Below, piece after piece: positions 1 to 63,400 of a stretch of DNA of 64,000 nucleotides. Positions within the stretch are counted from its first letter, which is position 1. Each line of letters opens with the position of its first letter. Below the pieces are notes generated by a model. That model saw nothing but the letters and a program-made list of their open reading frames with translations. It had not been told where the DNA came from and made no database searches. This stretch comes from Agelas oroides (Eukaryota; Porifera; Demospongiae; Agelasida; Agelasidae). The position numbers were made by a program, and so were the translations under genes. The stretch lies in assembly GCA_949130485.1 (NCBI GenBank), contig OX422204.1:3135515-3199514 (forward strand), written 5' to 3'.

Positions 1-53
1 ATCTTTTAGCATTGTATCAACTCTGAAAATACTTTTGGTTTCTTGAATTGCAG

Positions 54-2951
54 CTGTTTTCTTGGCCTCTCATCCTCAATTGCTGTTCGAAGCCGAACGC
101 AAGAAGAAGAAGATGATGTGGTTGAGCTTCGAAACCACTTTCCTGATTTCCTCTGGTTACTTCGTGACGTCCACCTTCTGCCAGTTGACGACTGTGGACT
201 AGAAATACCACCAACAAAATACCTCAAGACAAAAGTCCTTGTTCGTAGCAAGCGATTTACTCCAACAAAAAGTGACGATGTTTCACGTGCCATTCTTTCA
301 TTCTTCCCTACAGTTGAATGTATGACTCTGCCACCCCCACACAGTGATCCATCCATGATGCGTGACATTGTCAGCAATGAGCACCTACTTGCGAAAGGAT
401 TCAATGACAAAGTTCACACCTTAGTGCAGTACCTGTTGCAGAAGGTACAACCAAAGAGAGGGTATTTAAAGGGCATGTGTGTTGATGGCATTCTATTTGC
501 TGAAATGGTTACCAAATACATTGAATCCCTCAATGACCCTGACTCCATCCCCTGCCTTGACAACACATGGCAGTCAGTTGTTCGCCAGAGGTGCAGTGCA
601 GTAACAGAAGAGCTCATAGCTGAGTATGATGCTGAGATGTGTTCCAAGATTGCTGTAATTGGGTTACCACTGGAAGAAGAGTATTTTTCAATAGACAACA
701 GTAAAACCACTCTGTTTGGTCTACATCGTACAATTGAGCTGCAAAAAACAGAAGCCCTTTTGAAGCAAGTTAGACACTTTCTTGGTGACCCAACTGCAGC
801 TAACCAAGACACAGTTCTCAGCAAGGAAAGCTTGATAGCCGAGTTTGGGCGAAAACTTGCCATCTTTGAGGAGGAAGAGCAAGTTTATGAAATCCAGGGC
901 AGACAAGCTCGGAAGAAGAAGGTTACTGGTGGTGCCCTTGAGAAGTACGCTAGACAAAATTACGCTGAATCACACACATTTTGCACAAAGCTGTTTTCTG
1001 ATCTTTACCAGCCAGTGGAACAAAGGGCTCTCGATTCTGATGCAAGCTATACATTTGAGAAGCTGCTGAAAGACCTTGGTGGTGTACAATCCCAATACCT
1101 TGAAAAGGCAGTGGGGCCAGCAAAGTGGCAAGTCTATCGTGAGCGTAGTGAGTATGTAAAGTCACAACAGGCCATGTTCAAGAAAATTCGAGGGTTCAAG
1201 GATGAGGCTTTCAAAGCTGCCCAGGAGGCCTCTGAGCAAAGTGCCAAAGCGACTGAACTGTATAACACCGTGTGTGACCTCCAGGCACAAATGAAAGATG
1301 AAGCTGAATTTAGTGCAAAGAAACTTGAGAAGCTCAAAGAACAGCACCAACAGGAAATGGAAAGATGTCGGCAGCAAGACCTTCAAAGAATGGAGGATGA
1401 ACGCAGAAAGTGCGATGACTTTGTAAAGACCCAGATGACTCAAATGGCAGAGCTGACAAAGCAAAACAATGAGCAACTGCAGCAACAGAACAAAGCCTTC
1501 ATGGATGCAATGAAGCAGAACGTGAAGGGAAGTGAAGAGACGATGAAGGTGTTTGCAGACACACTGAAAGTAATGCAAAGGCCTCCTCCACCTCCACCAA
1601 AGAAAGGTAAGATAACAGCTTTATTGGACAATTTCTACATGTATACCACAAGGACTCGATCAGACTTGACAGTATCTTTTTGAATGAGACTACGATAGGT
1701 TGCCAAATTTTACACCACCAGCTCTTCCAGGTACCCCACTACCGCTAGTATCAGCACTTGTACAAAGCTTCCAGTGTTGTTTTAGTATAGGGTTTGTGCT
1801 TTTATTTTAGTTATAGTTTTGGATATGGAAAATACTTTTGGTTTAGTTTAGTTATAGTTCCCGGTTTTACAAAATTTTTAGTTATAGTTTCAATTACTAA
1901 AACTCTGAAACCCCTTACTAAAAGGTATTTAGTTACAGTTATCAGTGAAAAGAGGCTGTTTTCTGTTTTAGTATAGTTATGGTTTCTTCTTGGATGTTAT
2001 TGGTTATTGTTCCCAGTTTAGCAAAAATTTTTAGTTAGTTGTAGTTTTGGTTAACTAAATATTATAAAGGCCATACTAAAATATATTTAGTTAAAGTTAT
2101 AGTTAACTAAAACAACACTGAAAGCTTCCAGTCATTCAGTACTATCTAGCTAGAGACATATCTCATGCACATACAGTATGTGTTTACACATTAATGCATG
2201 CAGTGCCTGTTTGTATAATCTCATAAGTACATGCTTTGCTGGTCATTTAGGTATCTTGGATTATGTGGTGGATATCCTACCAGTTGTTGCACCTGCTATA
2301 GCTGCATCTGGATGTTTCACTGCTGGAACGAAGATCACACTAACAAATGGGAAAGAGATACCCATTGAGAAGCAGGCTGCAGGGCTGAAACTGCTCGCTC
2401 AAGGAGGAGAAACCACCACTATCACAGAAGAGTATGTCGATAATGACCTCCTTCCTGGACAACAGCTCTTTGGCATCAATGACGACGATCCTTTCGCCTC
2501 ACTCAACCACCCTTTCTGGACAACAGAAGGTTGGAAGTGTCTCGATCCAGAAGGAGCAAAGGAAGAGAATCCGAACATCGACTTCAAGCTCCTTCAAGTG
2601 GGTGACATAGTGTTCCACATAGCACAGACCAATCCACTCCTCTATGAGCCTGTCAAGGTGCACAAGTTCACGTTCATGACAGTGACAGAGCCTTCCAAGA
2701 TCTATGGCCTTCACCTTGATGGCCCTCGCTCCTACCATGCCAATGGCTATGTGGTCACTGCCAACTACCCTGTCCTGACAAAGAAGCGAGTTCGTGAGGG
2801 AATGAGGAAGCTCAACGACGACGAGAAGAATAGCCTGAAGACAGGATTGACCTCAGTTCAGAGTGAGCTAACCAAGGTGCTTGGAACCTGGGCCGAGAGT
2901 GCATTCAAAGATATGGAACTGGTCGACCAAGATAAGATCAACGATGACTAA
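54..2951 (+). CDS. GBP-family large GTPase with C-terminal Hint domain (5' end outside window)
   Basis: Two coding exons are visible, 54-1606 and 2251-2951, joined in matching phase (G|GT). The first continues an exon chain from before the window, with acceptor ttgcag at 48-53. The start lies in the late G domain: the segment FPDFLWLLRD aligns with the GBP1 segment holding the guanine-binding TLRD motif, here LLRD. The GBP helical middle domain follows, then a long Gln/Glu/Lys-rich coiled coil and a Pro-rich stretch (RPPPPPPKK). Exon 2 encodes a Hint domain: Cys codon at 2313-2315 in SGCFTAGTK, SLNHPFW with His at 2508-2510, and the late HANGYVV strand. About 60 further residues end at a TAA stop. 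GBPs normally end in a short tail, often CaaX, so the Hint domain replaces it. I infer a self-processing C-terminus; cleavage itself is not shown by sequence. Confidence 0.85.
1772..2120. mobile_element. hAT-like MITE in the GBP-Hint intron
   Basis: The ends are inverted repeats starting CAGTGTTGTTTTAGT. They are flanked by a perfect 8 bp duplication AAAGCTTC (1764-1771 and 2121-2128). CAGTG-type ends with an 8 bp target duplication are the hAT signature. The 349 bp interior is AT-rich with repeated ttagttatagtt-like motifs and has no coding capacity. Confidence 0.85.
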
Positions 2952-3220
2952 ATTGTTTGAAACTAACTTAATAGCTAGTTTGCTACTGCATTGGTCTTGC
3001 TGAGTGCCATAATCTGCTGCGCATTAATTTTCTAAATACACCTGTGGAGCACCGCTTTGTTTTGTTTTAATAATTTCCTTTCATCCTGTTTTAAAATCAG
3101 TGGAAGTCTGCTTGAGGGTTGTGTCTGCTTGGGTATGGAAAAGTATGGTAGTATAACAATGAAGACACCTCACTCTTGACAACAATGTAACTTTGCAGAT
3201 TACATGATGTGTGGGTGAAG

Positions 3221-3300
3221 TAGCCTCGTTCACAGTCCCCGCCCAGCTTTCTGGCACTTGCAGTACATTCGCGTGCGGGGATAACCTGGGAACGAAGCTA
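3221..3300. mobile_element. Short Mutator-like MITE (TAGCCTCG family)
   Basis: An 80 bp foldback with ends TAGCCTCGTTC / GAACGAAGCTA. It is flanked by an 11 bp direct duplication tgtgggtgaag at 3210-3220 and 3301-3311. Confidence 0.7.
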
Positions 3301-3365
3301 TGTGGGTGAAGTGCTTAATCAATGATCAGATGGAGTAATAATTGCTGCAGATAGGTAGCCATGTT

Positions 3366-3470
3366 AGTCTAACCTCATTCCCAGTCCATGTTGCTTGCAG
3401 TATGAATACTGCTATCGGTGAGTCTAACCTCATTCCCAGTCCATGTTGCTTGCAGTATGAGTACTGCTAC
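3366..3470. repeat. 55 bp tandem duplication
   Basis: Two near-identical copies begin agtctaacctcattcccag at 3366 and 3421. The unit resembles one arm of the TAGCCTCG MITE family, so a MITE fragment was duplicated locally. Confidence 0.7.
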
Positions 3471-5008
3471 TTATTCTGTAAGCAATGCTATCCTGTGGTA
3501 GCTACATCATGAAGCCAGCAGCTTCTCTAGTAATATGTCTATTGGGGATTTCTTAATTACTGAGTGATGTCTCTGCTTCTGCCTTCTAAAATACAATCCT
3601 AGACCTGGCCTGGTTCTAGCCTGCAGCACTAAACTCTAGGTTGTGCATGGGAACATCTTCTTCTTGTTTTGACTTTCATTTACAACAGTCATATACAAAT
3701 GCTGTATGTACCCCCCTCTGGTACTTGTCTTTCCAGCATCGAAAATTCAGTCTGTTTGTCAAGTGAGCAGGGATTATAAATCATATTATGTTTTGTTATA
3801 CCTCCACAGTTGAATGAACTGAAGAAGCTCTTGGTACCATCATGATTTACAGCTGGGTCACAGTGATAAACAATACTAAGCCTATAGCTAAGGCTTACTT
3901 AATTGTTAAGAATACACTATGTTATCCTCGACCAAGGCCTCCTCTGTTCTACTCTTCCACTTCCGTGTTATACACTGAACACAAACTGAAGAACAACAAC
4001 AACAACAACAACAAAATAAAAAGGAGAGACCTGGGAATGAGGCTAACACTACATATCTAACCAACAGTGCCTTTTGATCTTTGTTCTCTAACCCCAACCC
4101 TAACCCCACCCACTAACAATGCAAACATGGACATCATAGCAGATTGACAATTGTTACAGAACTTTTTTTTTTTGGTCCATGGACCTTCATCAGCTGTAAT
4201 GACTGATAGCACAGATATGTACACAGGAATAAATAGTGAGGTGGTGAAGAGCATGTTGATGATACAGGTCACACTGACAGAAACGGAGTCCAGATAGAAT
4301 TTAATGTCAACCCACAATTGAGGTTTGTGTTCTCAGCATGTCTCTGGATCTCAATGGTCTCTACTACTCTCCTCTCCTGATAATTATGCAGGTTCCTGCT
4401 TCAGTACACTAGCATTCTGCTATAATAAGCTAATAACTCTCTCCAAGTCATTACTACACGTAGCAATGAGCATCTACAAGATTCGTATATGTCAATCTCA
4501 AGTAAGGCTCAACCATACTATCTTACATTGAGACAGCTAGAAAACTAGCCACTACGCATGGCCACTGTCACCAGCATGGAATAATGTCTTTTTGTACGTC
4601 ATAATTATGTGCTTTTGCTGCATACAGAACGCAATCACCCAGTGCATACTGCTGCTTAAGAGGTAGATGGATATGAAAGCTTTATTAAATTAAATTAGAG
4701 TGTCAAGACTAATTATTATACAACATACAATGTTCACTACAGAAATATGCATGTACCATTCTGCAGGCCTAGCTTAGGGCCTCAAGAATTAGCTAAAAGA
4801 GCTACCTCAGTGTAAAAGAGATAAAACTAGAGATAATATTAATAGTGCAGAAAGTATTGAAACAGAAAGTGCAGTGCTCCAGTTATGTATCACGTATACA
4901 GTACTCATAAAAACAATACAGTTCACTGTATTCAAAATAGAATATGGCTGCAATGTCTAGCTTTCATGTAGAACAGAATTGTGCTTACATTAAAGAACTA
5001 TAATCATT

Positions 5009-16708
<11,700 letters not shown>

Positions 16709-16972
16709 TGCTTTTAAATAAAAATGTTCAGAGTTTTCGAGATGTGTGGGTCACGACAAAGGTAGTTTAAAATAGAAAGTGGTGTTATCTCTTCATAGTA
16801 AAGGTGTCATTGTTGGCTGTTTTTGTCTTACTCCTGCTGGTATCTTGACCAATCAGAACCTACCAAAGATCTGAAATGAAAGACATGTATGTAACTTCTT
16901 GAAATATTACACGTGCGTAAATATTAACAAGTTCTCAATCAGTATTGACACATAGCAAGCTACTTACGACAT

Positions 16973-17223
16973 CAAGAGCGCATAAGAACGGGCGGCTAGA
17001 GTAAGAGCTTGTAACTACGTAAATTTGAAACCGGTCAGAATTATTGAACCGTTACTAAAAATAGTAACACGTACTGCGCAGCTGCGCGTAGACATAAGTC
17101 GTTGTTGCTAAGCATGTGCCGGGTGTTCTATTTTTAGTAACAGTCCAATAATTTTGACCGGACTGTGGGCTTCTATTGGAGTTACACGCTCTTACTCTAG
17201 CCGCCCGTTCTTATGCGCTCTTA
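16973..17223. mobile_element. hAT-like MITE, AAGAGCGCATAAG family, copy 2
   Basis: Near-perfect inverted ends (CAAGAGCGCATAAGAACGGG and its complement) with a central palindromic stretch around ctgcgcagctgcgcg. It sits in the shared upstream region of cyclin Y and the alsin-like gene. Confidence 0.75.
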
Positions 17224-18087
17224 CAACGTAGTTCTCAGTTTGCGTTGAGGAAAATAATCAGAGTTAATGAGGATGGTAGGACCTGATAGAATACGATGCT
17301 ACATGCAGTAACACATGCAACATGAGGTAATGGTACTTTAATAGCTGCATGCCAATGACTGAATTATGGCCATATCTGTATGACACAAATTCGAAACTAC
17401 TTATTGGAAGATTCTCCTCCTAGCTTCTTGATTACGTCCACTTCTGAATAACCTGCTCAAGGACGTTTTGGAAAACGTTGTACCCATAGCCTAGTTCCCC
17501 AACTTTTACCAAAGGGGCAAGAGAAATGGGACCAGTGAGCAAGAATTGGTAAACAGCGGAGTCCATGGGTTTGTGCTATTCAAGCGTACAACAGTGTATA
17601 TTTCAGAAGTCTCCTTGGACACCAAAGGAGTTTCATGCCCTCATTCAGCAAACCTGGCAAAATCTATCACATGATCTCAACAAATTCTCAGCCCCTGCAG
17701 TCATGCCCACATCCAGGTGTGTATTGACTGCAAGGTCTTATTTAAACACCATTTGAGCTAGCTAAGCAGGTTGTCAGCCTCATTCTCATCTACAAAGTAC
17801 TACACCTTACTATGCTGGACTGACTACCCAACTTGAATGCAACTTGCATCCACACACCCGGCTAGACACTCATACAAAACGCCCCAGGGGGGAGGGGGCA
17901 TGTTGTAAAATTTATGTGACACACCCCAAACATCAACAATCGATTGCAGCCTCTATCCTCATGAGCGACGTTACCGTTTACCTTGATGAGTCCTTTCAGA
18001 AATGGCTTCAGAGGTCCCTGACTAAATAAACCCAACTCGAGTGGTTTCCCCAGACGTAGCACTAGAAGCCATAGTAATCACAAATAT

Positions 18088-18154
18088 CACGTGATAAACG
18101 TTATAACACGTGCAGACGGAGCCCCACCCATATTTTTGTTTGTTTGCACACGTG
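18088..18154. promoter_or_regulatory. Cluster of three CACGTG E-boxes upstream of the alsin-like start
   Basis: CACGTG occurs at 18088-18093, 18107-18112 and 18149-18154, 77-144 bp before the ATG. The first two flank a near-palindrome (cacgtgataaacgttataacacgtg region). CACGTG is the bHLH-Zip (USF, MYC/MAX, MITF/TFE) core. The regulatory role is inferred. Confidence 0.45.
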
Positions 18155-18231
18155 GTTGTAATAAGTAGGGTCTTCCCTATGTATTGTTAGTAGTAGTGAT
18201 CTTTACTGTACTGTTTATCGAAATTCGTGAG

Positions 18232-57629
<39,398 letters not shown>

Positions 57630-58867
57630 GTACTTAAATTGTTATTACAATTATTATACTTGTACATTGTTTCTATGGTGTTTGCAACAGCTGTTCATAT
57701 AAGTGCCATGCAGGCACATAATACACGTATCAACACATATTGTCCATCTTGGATATAGTACCTACAATGTCGTATACTTCAAAGAGATGAGGATAGGAAA
57801 ACATTGTCAGGGCAATGTCACCTCATGAGACACCAAGAGACATGAGGGACACCATGAAATGCCATGAAACACCGTAAGACACCAAGGAATGATAAAAACA
57901 TGTTCAGGATCATCTGACGGATTCACCAAGTGTGGATGATACATAAATGGGCACAAATTAAACCATCCAAAGGGAACCTATCCACCAAACACGAGTGAAA
58001 GTATAACTGCTGTTTCATGGTGTCTCGTGAATTAGTTTCATGGTGTCTCGTGAGGTTTCATGGTGTCTCGTGAGGTTTCATGGTGTCTCGTGAGGTTTCA
58101 TGGTGTCTCATGGTGTCTCTTAGTGTCTCATGAGGTTTCATGGTGTACGTCTCATGATGCCTCTTGATGTCTGTTGACATCTCTTGATGTCTCATGGTGT
58201 CTCATGGTGTTTCAACAATGTCATGTTTCTATAAGGTGTTCCAAGATGTCTCATGGTGTCTTATTGTGTCTCATTTTGTATCTTAGCCTCATTACCAGCC
58301 AATACCAGGCCCATAGCATGTTTTTGAACTGCATATACCGGTGCAGTGCAAAATATCTATAAGATGAGGATTCACGTAAACCTGTGTAGCTAGTAATGGA
58401 CATCCAATCTGAGTGGTTAATGCCATGGTACACCTACTACATGGATGAGTCTTGTCCACCAAATAATGCTAAACCTAAACAATCTTTGTGTTCACTCTCA
58501 GTATATATTAAACTTCATTACTTTGCACATAAAGTGCAATTAATAAAGCCTGTGTCTAGCTTACTAACTGAGGTAATTTGAACTCACTGTGATGTTAAGG
58601 GTTACACAGCTACCTGTTGTGGAAGTGCAACTAGTTTTGCTTTCCATGCAGGCCATTTTTGATCTCCATGGTGATCCACACCACCTCACATCAAACCGAA
58701 AACAATTTACACTGCCTATAGTTGAGTGGCCTTTTTGGTATAGTAACTGCATGGTGAGCTACTGTGCAGTGATCTGAATGATGTGCACGTCACATGTCTT
58801 CGTACAATACAATTATACATATTGGCATGGCCCCACTTGGTACCTAGCCTAATGAAATGACACAGAG
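57630..58867. other. Convergent intergenic region between alsin-like 1 and bystin
   Basis: Holds both 3' ends and a 10 bp-type minisatellite in two orientations (about 57815-57890 and 58017-58275). No gene is supported. Confidence 0.6.
58017..58275 (+). repeat. TCATGGTGTCTCGTGAGGT / TCATGGTGTC minisatellite
   Basis: First a ~21 bp unit (ttcatggtgtctcgtgaggt), then 10 bp units. It shares its core with 50660-51007. Inverted units (gacaccatga) occur upstream near 57830-57890. Confidence 0.8.
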
Positions 58868-60205
58868 CTACTGAGTTTGCATTGGAGTTGACCCATGCTG
58901 TCTATTAGTAAAGATCTCTCCAAGGTCACGGCATTTTGAGTTCATAATCTCTCTTCGTATTTCAGGTGTAATCTCATGATGGGACTTGCTTCGAATCAGC
59001 TCTAACAGAGCCTCCTTTTGCTCCACTGCTAAGTCCTCTTTGTACCGCTGGACAAACGTCAGAAGACTTTGATGCCATAGCACTGGTAACTTTCTTGGAT
59101 CACTTGCAAACCTTAGAAAGTGGAAAACAACAGCATCAATGACTCTATAGGGTAGAGCATACTTTTTATCAAGAAGAGTTCGCAGGAAAATGCTATTAGC
59201 TCCCGAGTACTCCATTTCTGCTATCTTCAGCAATGCTGCACTGGAGTGTAGCATAGGTATGCTGGTTTTGGCCAGAACGCTACTGATAATCAGAGCCTCC
59301 CTGAGAGAACAAGTGCCTGATTCACAAAGAGGGAGAAGGATTCCCTTGAAGAACGCAGCTGGCTTAAAGAGTGACTTCTTAAGTGACATGTAGAGGTGGA
59401 AGTTCAGCCTCTTGTATTCTGAAATGTCGTCTCGGATTCTGGGCAAAAGAATGAGGTTGTAAAATCTCTGAGCCTTTGCTGCGCTGAGATTGGAAGAAAA
59501 GATTCTTGTAGCTTGGAACATGGCAGCTGCACTCCACTTGTCTGGCTCTGTATGATAGAGTACTTCCTCCCAGTTACAGAGTGAGGGGATGACCTTGAAT
59601 GCTTTCGGTAGCTTTCCAGACCGATACTTGGACAAAATCTTCCCAACTCCATTGAACACAGCAACAACTTTTTCATCCATTTGATGACTGAGTGAGGGTA
59701 CCTCAGATGTCTGGGTAGCAATTTCCACCTGTTTATCTTTAATTTTTTCCTGAATAAAATCAGCTAAAGTTCGTCTAGGTTGTTTATCTGGATTCATAAA
59801 TAGCTGCATCGCTTTTTCGTCCTCTTCAGTCATGACTGGGCAGAAGTCATCGCCAACATCAGCATCAAGTTCTTCATCAGAAGAACTCTCTTCATCAGAT
59901 CCCCCTAAATGCAGAGGGTCCAGTGACGTTCTTCCACTTGCAGTCCCCCCGGCAGGTCGCTTTCTCTTCTTGATAGCTCCACTTGCTCTTGAGCCTTGCC
60001 CAACGCCATACTGTTCTTCAAGCTCATCTTGCTGCTGCCGAGCCTGTTCCAGAATCTTACGAGATAGTCTTCCCTCAATAAACTCTTCTTCCTCACGTCT
60101 GGCCTTGCCTTTTGACTTCATGCGTTGTGATTTACGAGGTTGATCCGGCTCCAACAGCTGCTGTGTCAGGGACTGGTGTGCACGTACTTTCTTTTCTTTT
60201 CCCAT
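58868..60205 (-). CDS. BYSL: Bystin (40S ribosome biogenesis)
   Basis: Single-exon, 445 residues starting [13 protein letters not shown], close to human bystin (437). Bystin/Enp1 is a nucleolar factor needed for 20S pre-rRNA processing and pre-40S export. The basic, acidic-patched N-terminus ([19 protein letters not shown]) is followed by the conserved bystin domain: [74 protein letters not shown] and [16 protein letters not shown]. The start was chosen as the ATG aligning with family N-termini; the frame is open for eight upstream codons. It lies on the minus strand between two alsin-like genes. Confidence 0.96.
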   Translation of the reverse strand: MGKEKKVRAHQSLTQQLLEPDQPRKSQRMKSKGKARREEEEFIEGRLSRKILEQARQQQDELEEQYGVGQGSRASGAIKKRKRPAGGTASGRTSLDPLHLGGSDEESSSDEELDADVGDDFCPVMTEEDEKAMQLFMNPDKQPRRTLADFIQEKIKDKQVEIATQTSEVPSLSHQMDEKVVAVFNGVGKILSKYRSGKLPKAFKVIPSLCNWEEVLYHTEPDKWSAAAMFQATRIFSSNLSAAKAQRFYNLILLPRIRDDISEYKRLNFHLYMSLKKSLFKPAAFFKGILLPLCESGTCSLREALIISSVLAKTSIPMLHSSAALLKIAEMEYSGANSIFLRTLLDKKYALPYRVIDAVVFHFLRFASDPRKLPVLWHQSLLTFVQRYKEDLAVEQKEALLELIRSKSHHEITPEIRREIMNSKCRDLGEIFTNRQHGSTPMQTQ

Positions 60206-60415
60206 CACTGCATGCACACCGTTATACACAGTACCACGAGGAAAATTTTGAAAAATAGATCAGTATAGTATACGGCACAAATGAATAAGAGGGTGGAGCT
60301 GCAATTATTATCGCGCGCACGAACTGCTTGATACTTTGCATGGCTGCAGATCCTACCAATTTTAATTGCTGTGTGTAAGTCGGATAGCATAGTCAGAGTG
60401 AACAACAAATTAGCA
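60206..60415. promoter_or_regulatory. Probable bidirectional promoter, bystin / alsin-like 2
   Basis: Only 210 bp separate the two divergent start codons, so both promoters must lie here or in transcribed sequence. It holds a CpG-bearing stretch (tatcgcgcgcacg) and no obvious TATA box. Confidence 0.5.
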
Positions 60416-63400
60416 ATGTCTAGATCACGAATAGTGTCCAAATCGGACGTGCTTCTACTGCATCGGCCAAAGAGCCGCCGACGCCCACGAATAAACGTGA
60501 GAGTATCGGTGGAGACAGGTACTCTTTCTGTGCAGTCGATGGAGAAAGGATGCATTTTTTTCAAGGTAAAAAAAAATTGCTGGGGACAAACTGAAGTTAT
60601 TTTTAATGTAGACTAACTAGCTGGTTCAACCGTTAGCAGATTAAAGTTCAATCGGTTTGCGTTCTTTTCCACAAAAGCGGGACGGTGGGAAGGTCTGAAT
60701 TTATATGTTGTTGCAATTAACTGTGATTTTTTCTACCTCTCTGAAACTATTTCAGCCAACTGTCGACAACCAGCATGATCTAAAGGTTGTGTGGACTGAT
60801 GATATGCTGGATGATGATTACAGTGAAGTCAGGTTAGCAGCTAAATAATGGTTTGTATAAATTATGGTGGCCACTGACCAATGTTTACTGGCTACCATGC
60901 TGCCAGGGGCTGATCCAGGGAGGGTGGAAAGAGTGGCTAACCATCCTCCTCTTTTTCCCTTCAAATGTTTTGTCCACTTGTGTTGTTGTGCAACATGTTT
61001 GGACTTATTTTGTCTAATGCTTCATCGTCGTCAAATCACTAATCATACAATTGCCAATTGGTAGGCTTTCCACAGTAACAATTATTAAGAAAAGTTTGCT
61101 AACTAACTCCATCAACCACCCCTCTTAAAGAAATCTTGGATCGGCTCCTGGCTGCTTGCATTGAGAAGTTTTAGGCATACATTACATATATATAACTAAT
61201 CCAAGAAAATTCTGATAAGCTGGGTGCTCAAGAGTAGTCATGATCCTGATGGGCGATGTCATTGAATCCCTATGCCAACTACCATAGATTTGAAGTTTCT
61301 CTACCAGATTACTATGTGCTGCACTTTGCAGGTAGGTTGTCACAAGGAAACAGACTTGTGGCCTACCAAGTCAATCAATTATCACTGGGACTTCAAAAGA
61401 CATTAATCAACCACAAGATGACCACAGTCCGTTTCCTTGTGACAACCTACCTGCAAGGTGCAGTACACATACAGGTCTAAAGGAGCTCACTATTGCATGG
61501 TTTTTTTGTTATACCTGCTCTCATGTTGCATGCAGGAACTGTTTCAATGTGGTGACTCCTGAGAAGAGCTACATTCTACAAGCCAGCTCAAACCGAGTGA
61601 AGGTTCATTGAATGTCACTGTTATGCATTAACGTGATCATTAACTACTGAAAATTACCGTATTTCTTGGATCAGACACCACGGCTACTATTTATTTCACT
61701 GCTCGTTTTGTGCGGCTACTATTTGAGGGCAGCAACTATTCGATGGTGGCGTTTATTTCTTTGGAAAGCCTGGAGACATCAACGACGGCTGGATAGGGTA
61801 CGAATGAGTGAGAGGGTGACGGTTGCTAGACACTGTCAGTAGTACGCGCAGCCTCTCAGTCCTGCTGTCAGCCGTGGGAACGACTCGTACAACACAAACA
61901 GTCCTAGCGCTAGCGTGGTGACCATCGTCAGAAATCATTCACACACATGTGCACGTGCCGCGTTTACTAGCCGCGGCTACTATTCGAGGGGGGCGTTTAT
62001 TTCGTTCAAGAGCTTCTGATTGTGCGGCAACTATTCGAGGGTGGCGTCTATTCGAAGAACTACGGTATTACTGGTATCTTAGACTACTGTGATGGCATTC
62101 AGCCAAGGCTAATGAACTTAAATTAAGCTTCCTGTCTGTTCTGGAGGAGATGTTTTCCAATCTTAGCCTAATGTTATCCACTTAGGGACTATAATGTTTT
62201 CCTTTGGTATGTCTGTCTCTGTAGATTGAGTGGATGCAAGCTCTGTCCATTGCAGTGTCGCAGACCATGAGGTTTAGGGGAAGCTACCGACCAAGGTGAG
62301 GCAACACAGTACATCATATACTTGTTGTGGCTGAACTTGAGGATGAGCTCCACCTCGGTAGGCTTTCTACTTCCTAACCTTGCTTCCTAAAAGTGTCCCC
62401 TCTTTAGTGACAGTGGTTAGATAATATCACCTTACACTCACTGGGTAGGAAATGAGTTGGTCAATACATCCTCGTAAAGAGATTCAATACACAATATCTT
62501 TTCAGACAAAACATTATGGCATATGTACATGGACTATACACTACAGATGAACAATGGAGGGGGGGGGGGGGGGGCTACAGTTCCAATGTGCGTTTCAAAG
62601 CTCTAGTCTGATTGGTTGGGTTAGGGTTAATTTAGGGTGTTGTTAGGACAATGGTACATATAGTCATGTATAATATATTGACCAGGAACCACCATCTGGA
62701 CGTAGCTAGAAGTGTACGGGGAAAGCAATGAATACACTTTGACATGAGTAATTAGCAAGCTGGCATATTCACATCTGAGTTTTGTGGCTACTGTTTGTTC
62801 ATCGATCTCCATTCTGTACCTTTTTTGAGCAAGTTTGCTGCAACACGTTTTGAATGTTGCTACATGTAGGTTATGTCGCAAAAGTGTGTGGTTGGCCAAG
62901 AAATTCGACTTTTGTTACCAGATTGTTTCTCCTCGGAGAGGATGGGATCTGGGGATGTAAATCGCCAAGCTGGCATATTCACACATCTGGCTAGTGAAGT
63001 GGTACTGTTTGTTTGGCAGTACCACAAACAAGTAACTTGATACCCAAGAAGGGACACAATTGTGGGTGCTGTCTGCTGGATGTTGCTGACTTTGTGGATG
63101 TTGCTATGGTAACTGTTGTATCATATTACCAGCTTGTGGCTTACTCAGACTCAGCTTTTGCTAGGCTAGGCTTCATCAATGATATTTGGCTTTTTTAATC
63201 TCCATTTCTCACCAACTGTGATTGTACACAAAGATTACTCTGTATTTAGAACCAAGTACCAATATGTAGTGATTCAAATGATTTGTGTTACTGCCAGGTG
63301 ACCAATAATAGTTTGGTATACATATAGCGTAAACTAGCCTATTATCGCCACGTTTCTGACGACAGCGTACGTAGGGTCAGCATGCTGCATCTTAATGTTA

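Larger units (their letters stand above)
2952..5008. other. Convergent intergenic region between GBP-Hint and cyclin Y
   Basis: No gene is supported here. It holds the 3' flanks of two converging genes, a short Mutator-like MITE (3221-3300), a 55 bp tandem duplication (3366-3470), and a degraded MITE arm with a CAA run near 3920-4055. Otherwise it is AT-rich sequence. Confidence 0.6.
16709..18231. other. Divergent intergenic region between cyclin Y and the alsin-like gene
   Basis: About 1.5 kb between two start codons on opposite strands. It must hold both promoters. It contains the hAT-like MITE at 16973-17223 and an E-box cluster near the alsin-like start. No coding sequence is supported. 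Confidence 0.65.

Noticed and set aside
2251-2951. True intein in the GBP gene
   Set aside because: No terminal His-Asn followed by a Cys/Ser/Thr extein residue, and no homing endonuclease block; a Hedgehog-type Hint domain fits better.
4088-4112. Telomere-like ccctaacccc stretch
   Set aside because: Only about two imperfect units; too short to be an interstitial telomeric array.
60864-61480. Short frames between alsin-like 2 exons 2 and 3
   Set aside because: No homology, and the flanking exons join in phase without them. A local inverted pair (ggtaggttgtcacaaggaaa region near 61330 and 61430) accounts for part of the sequence.
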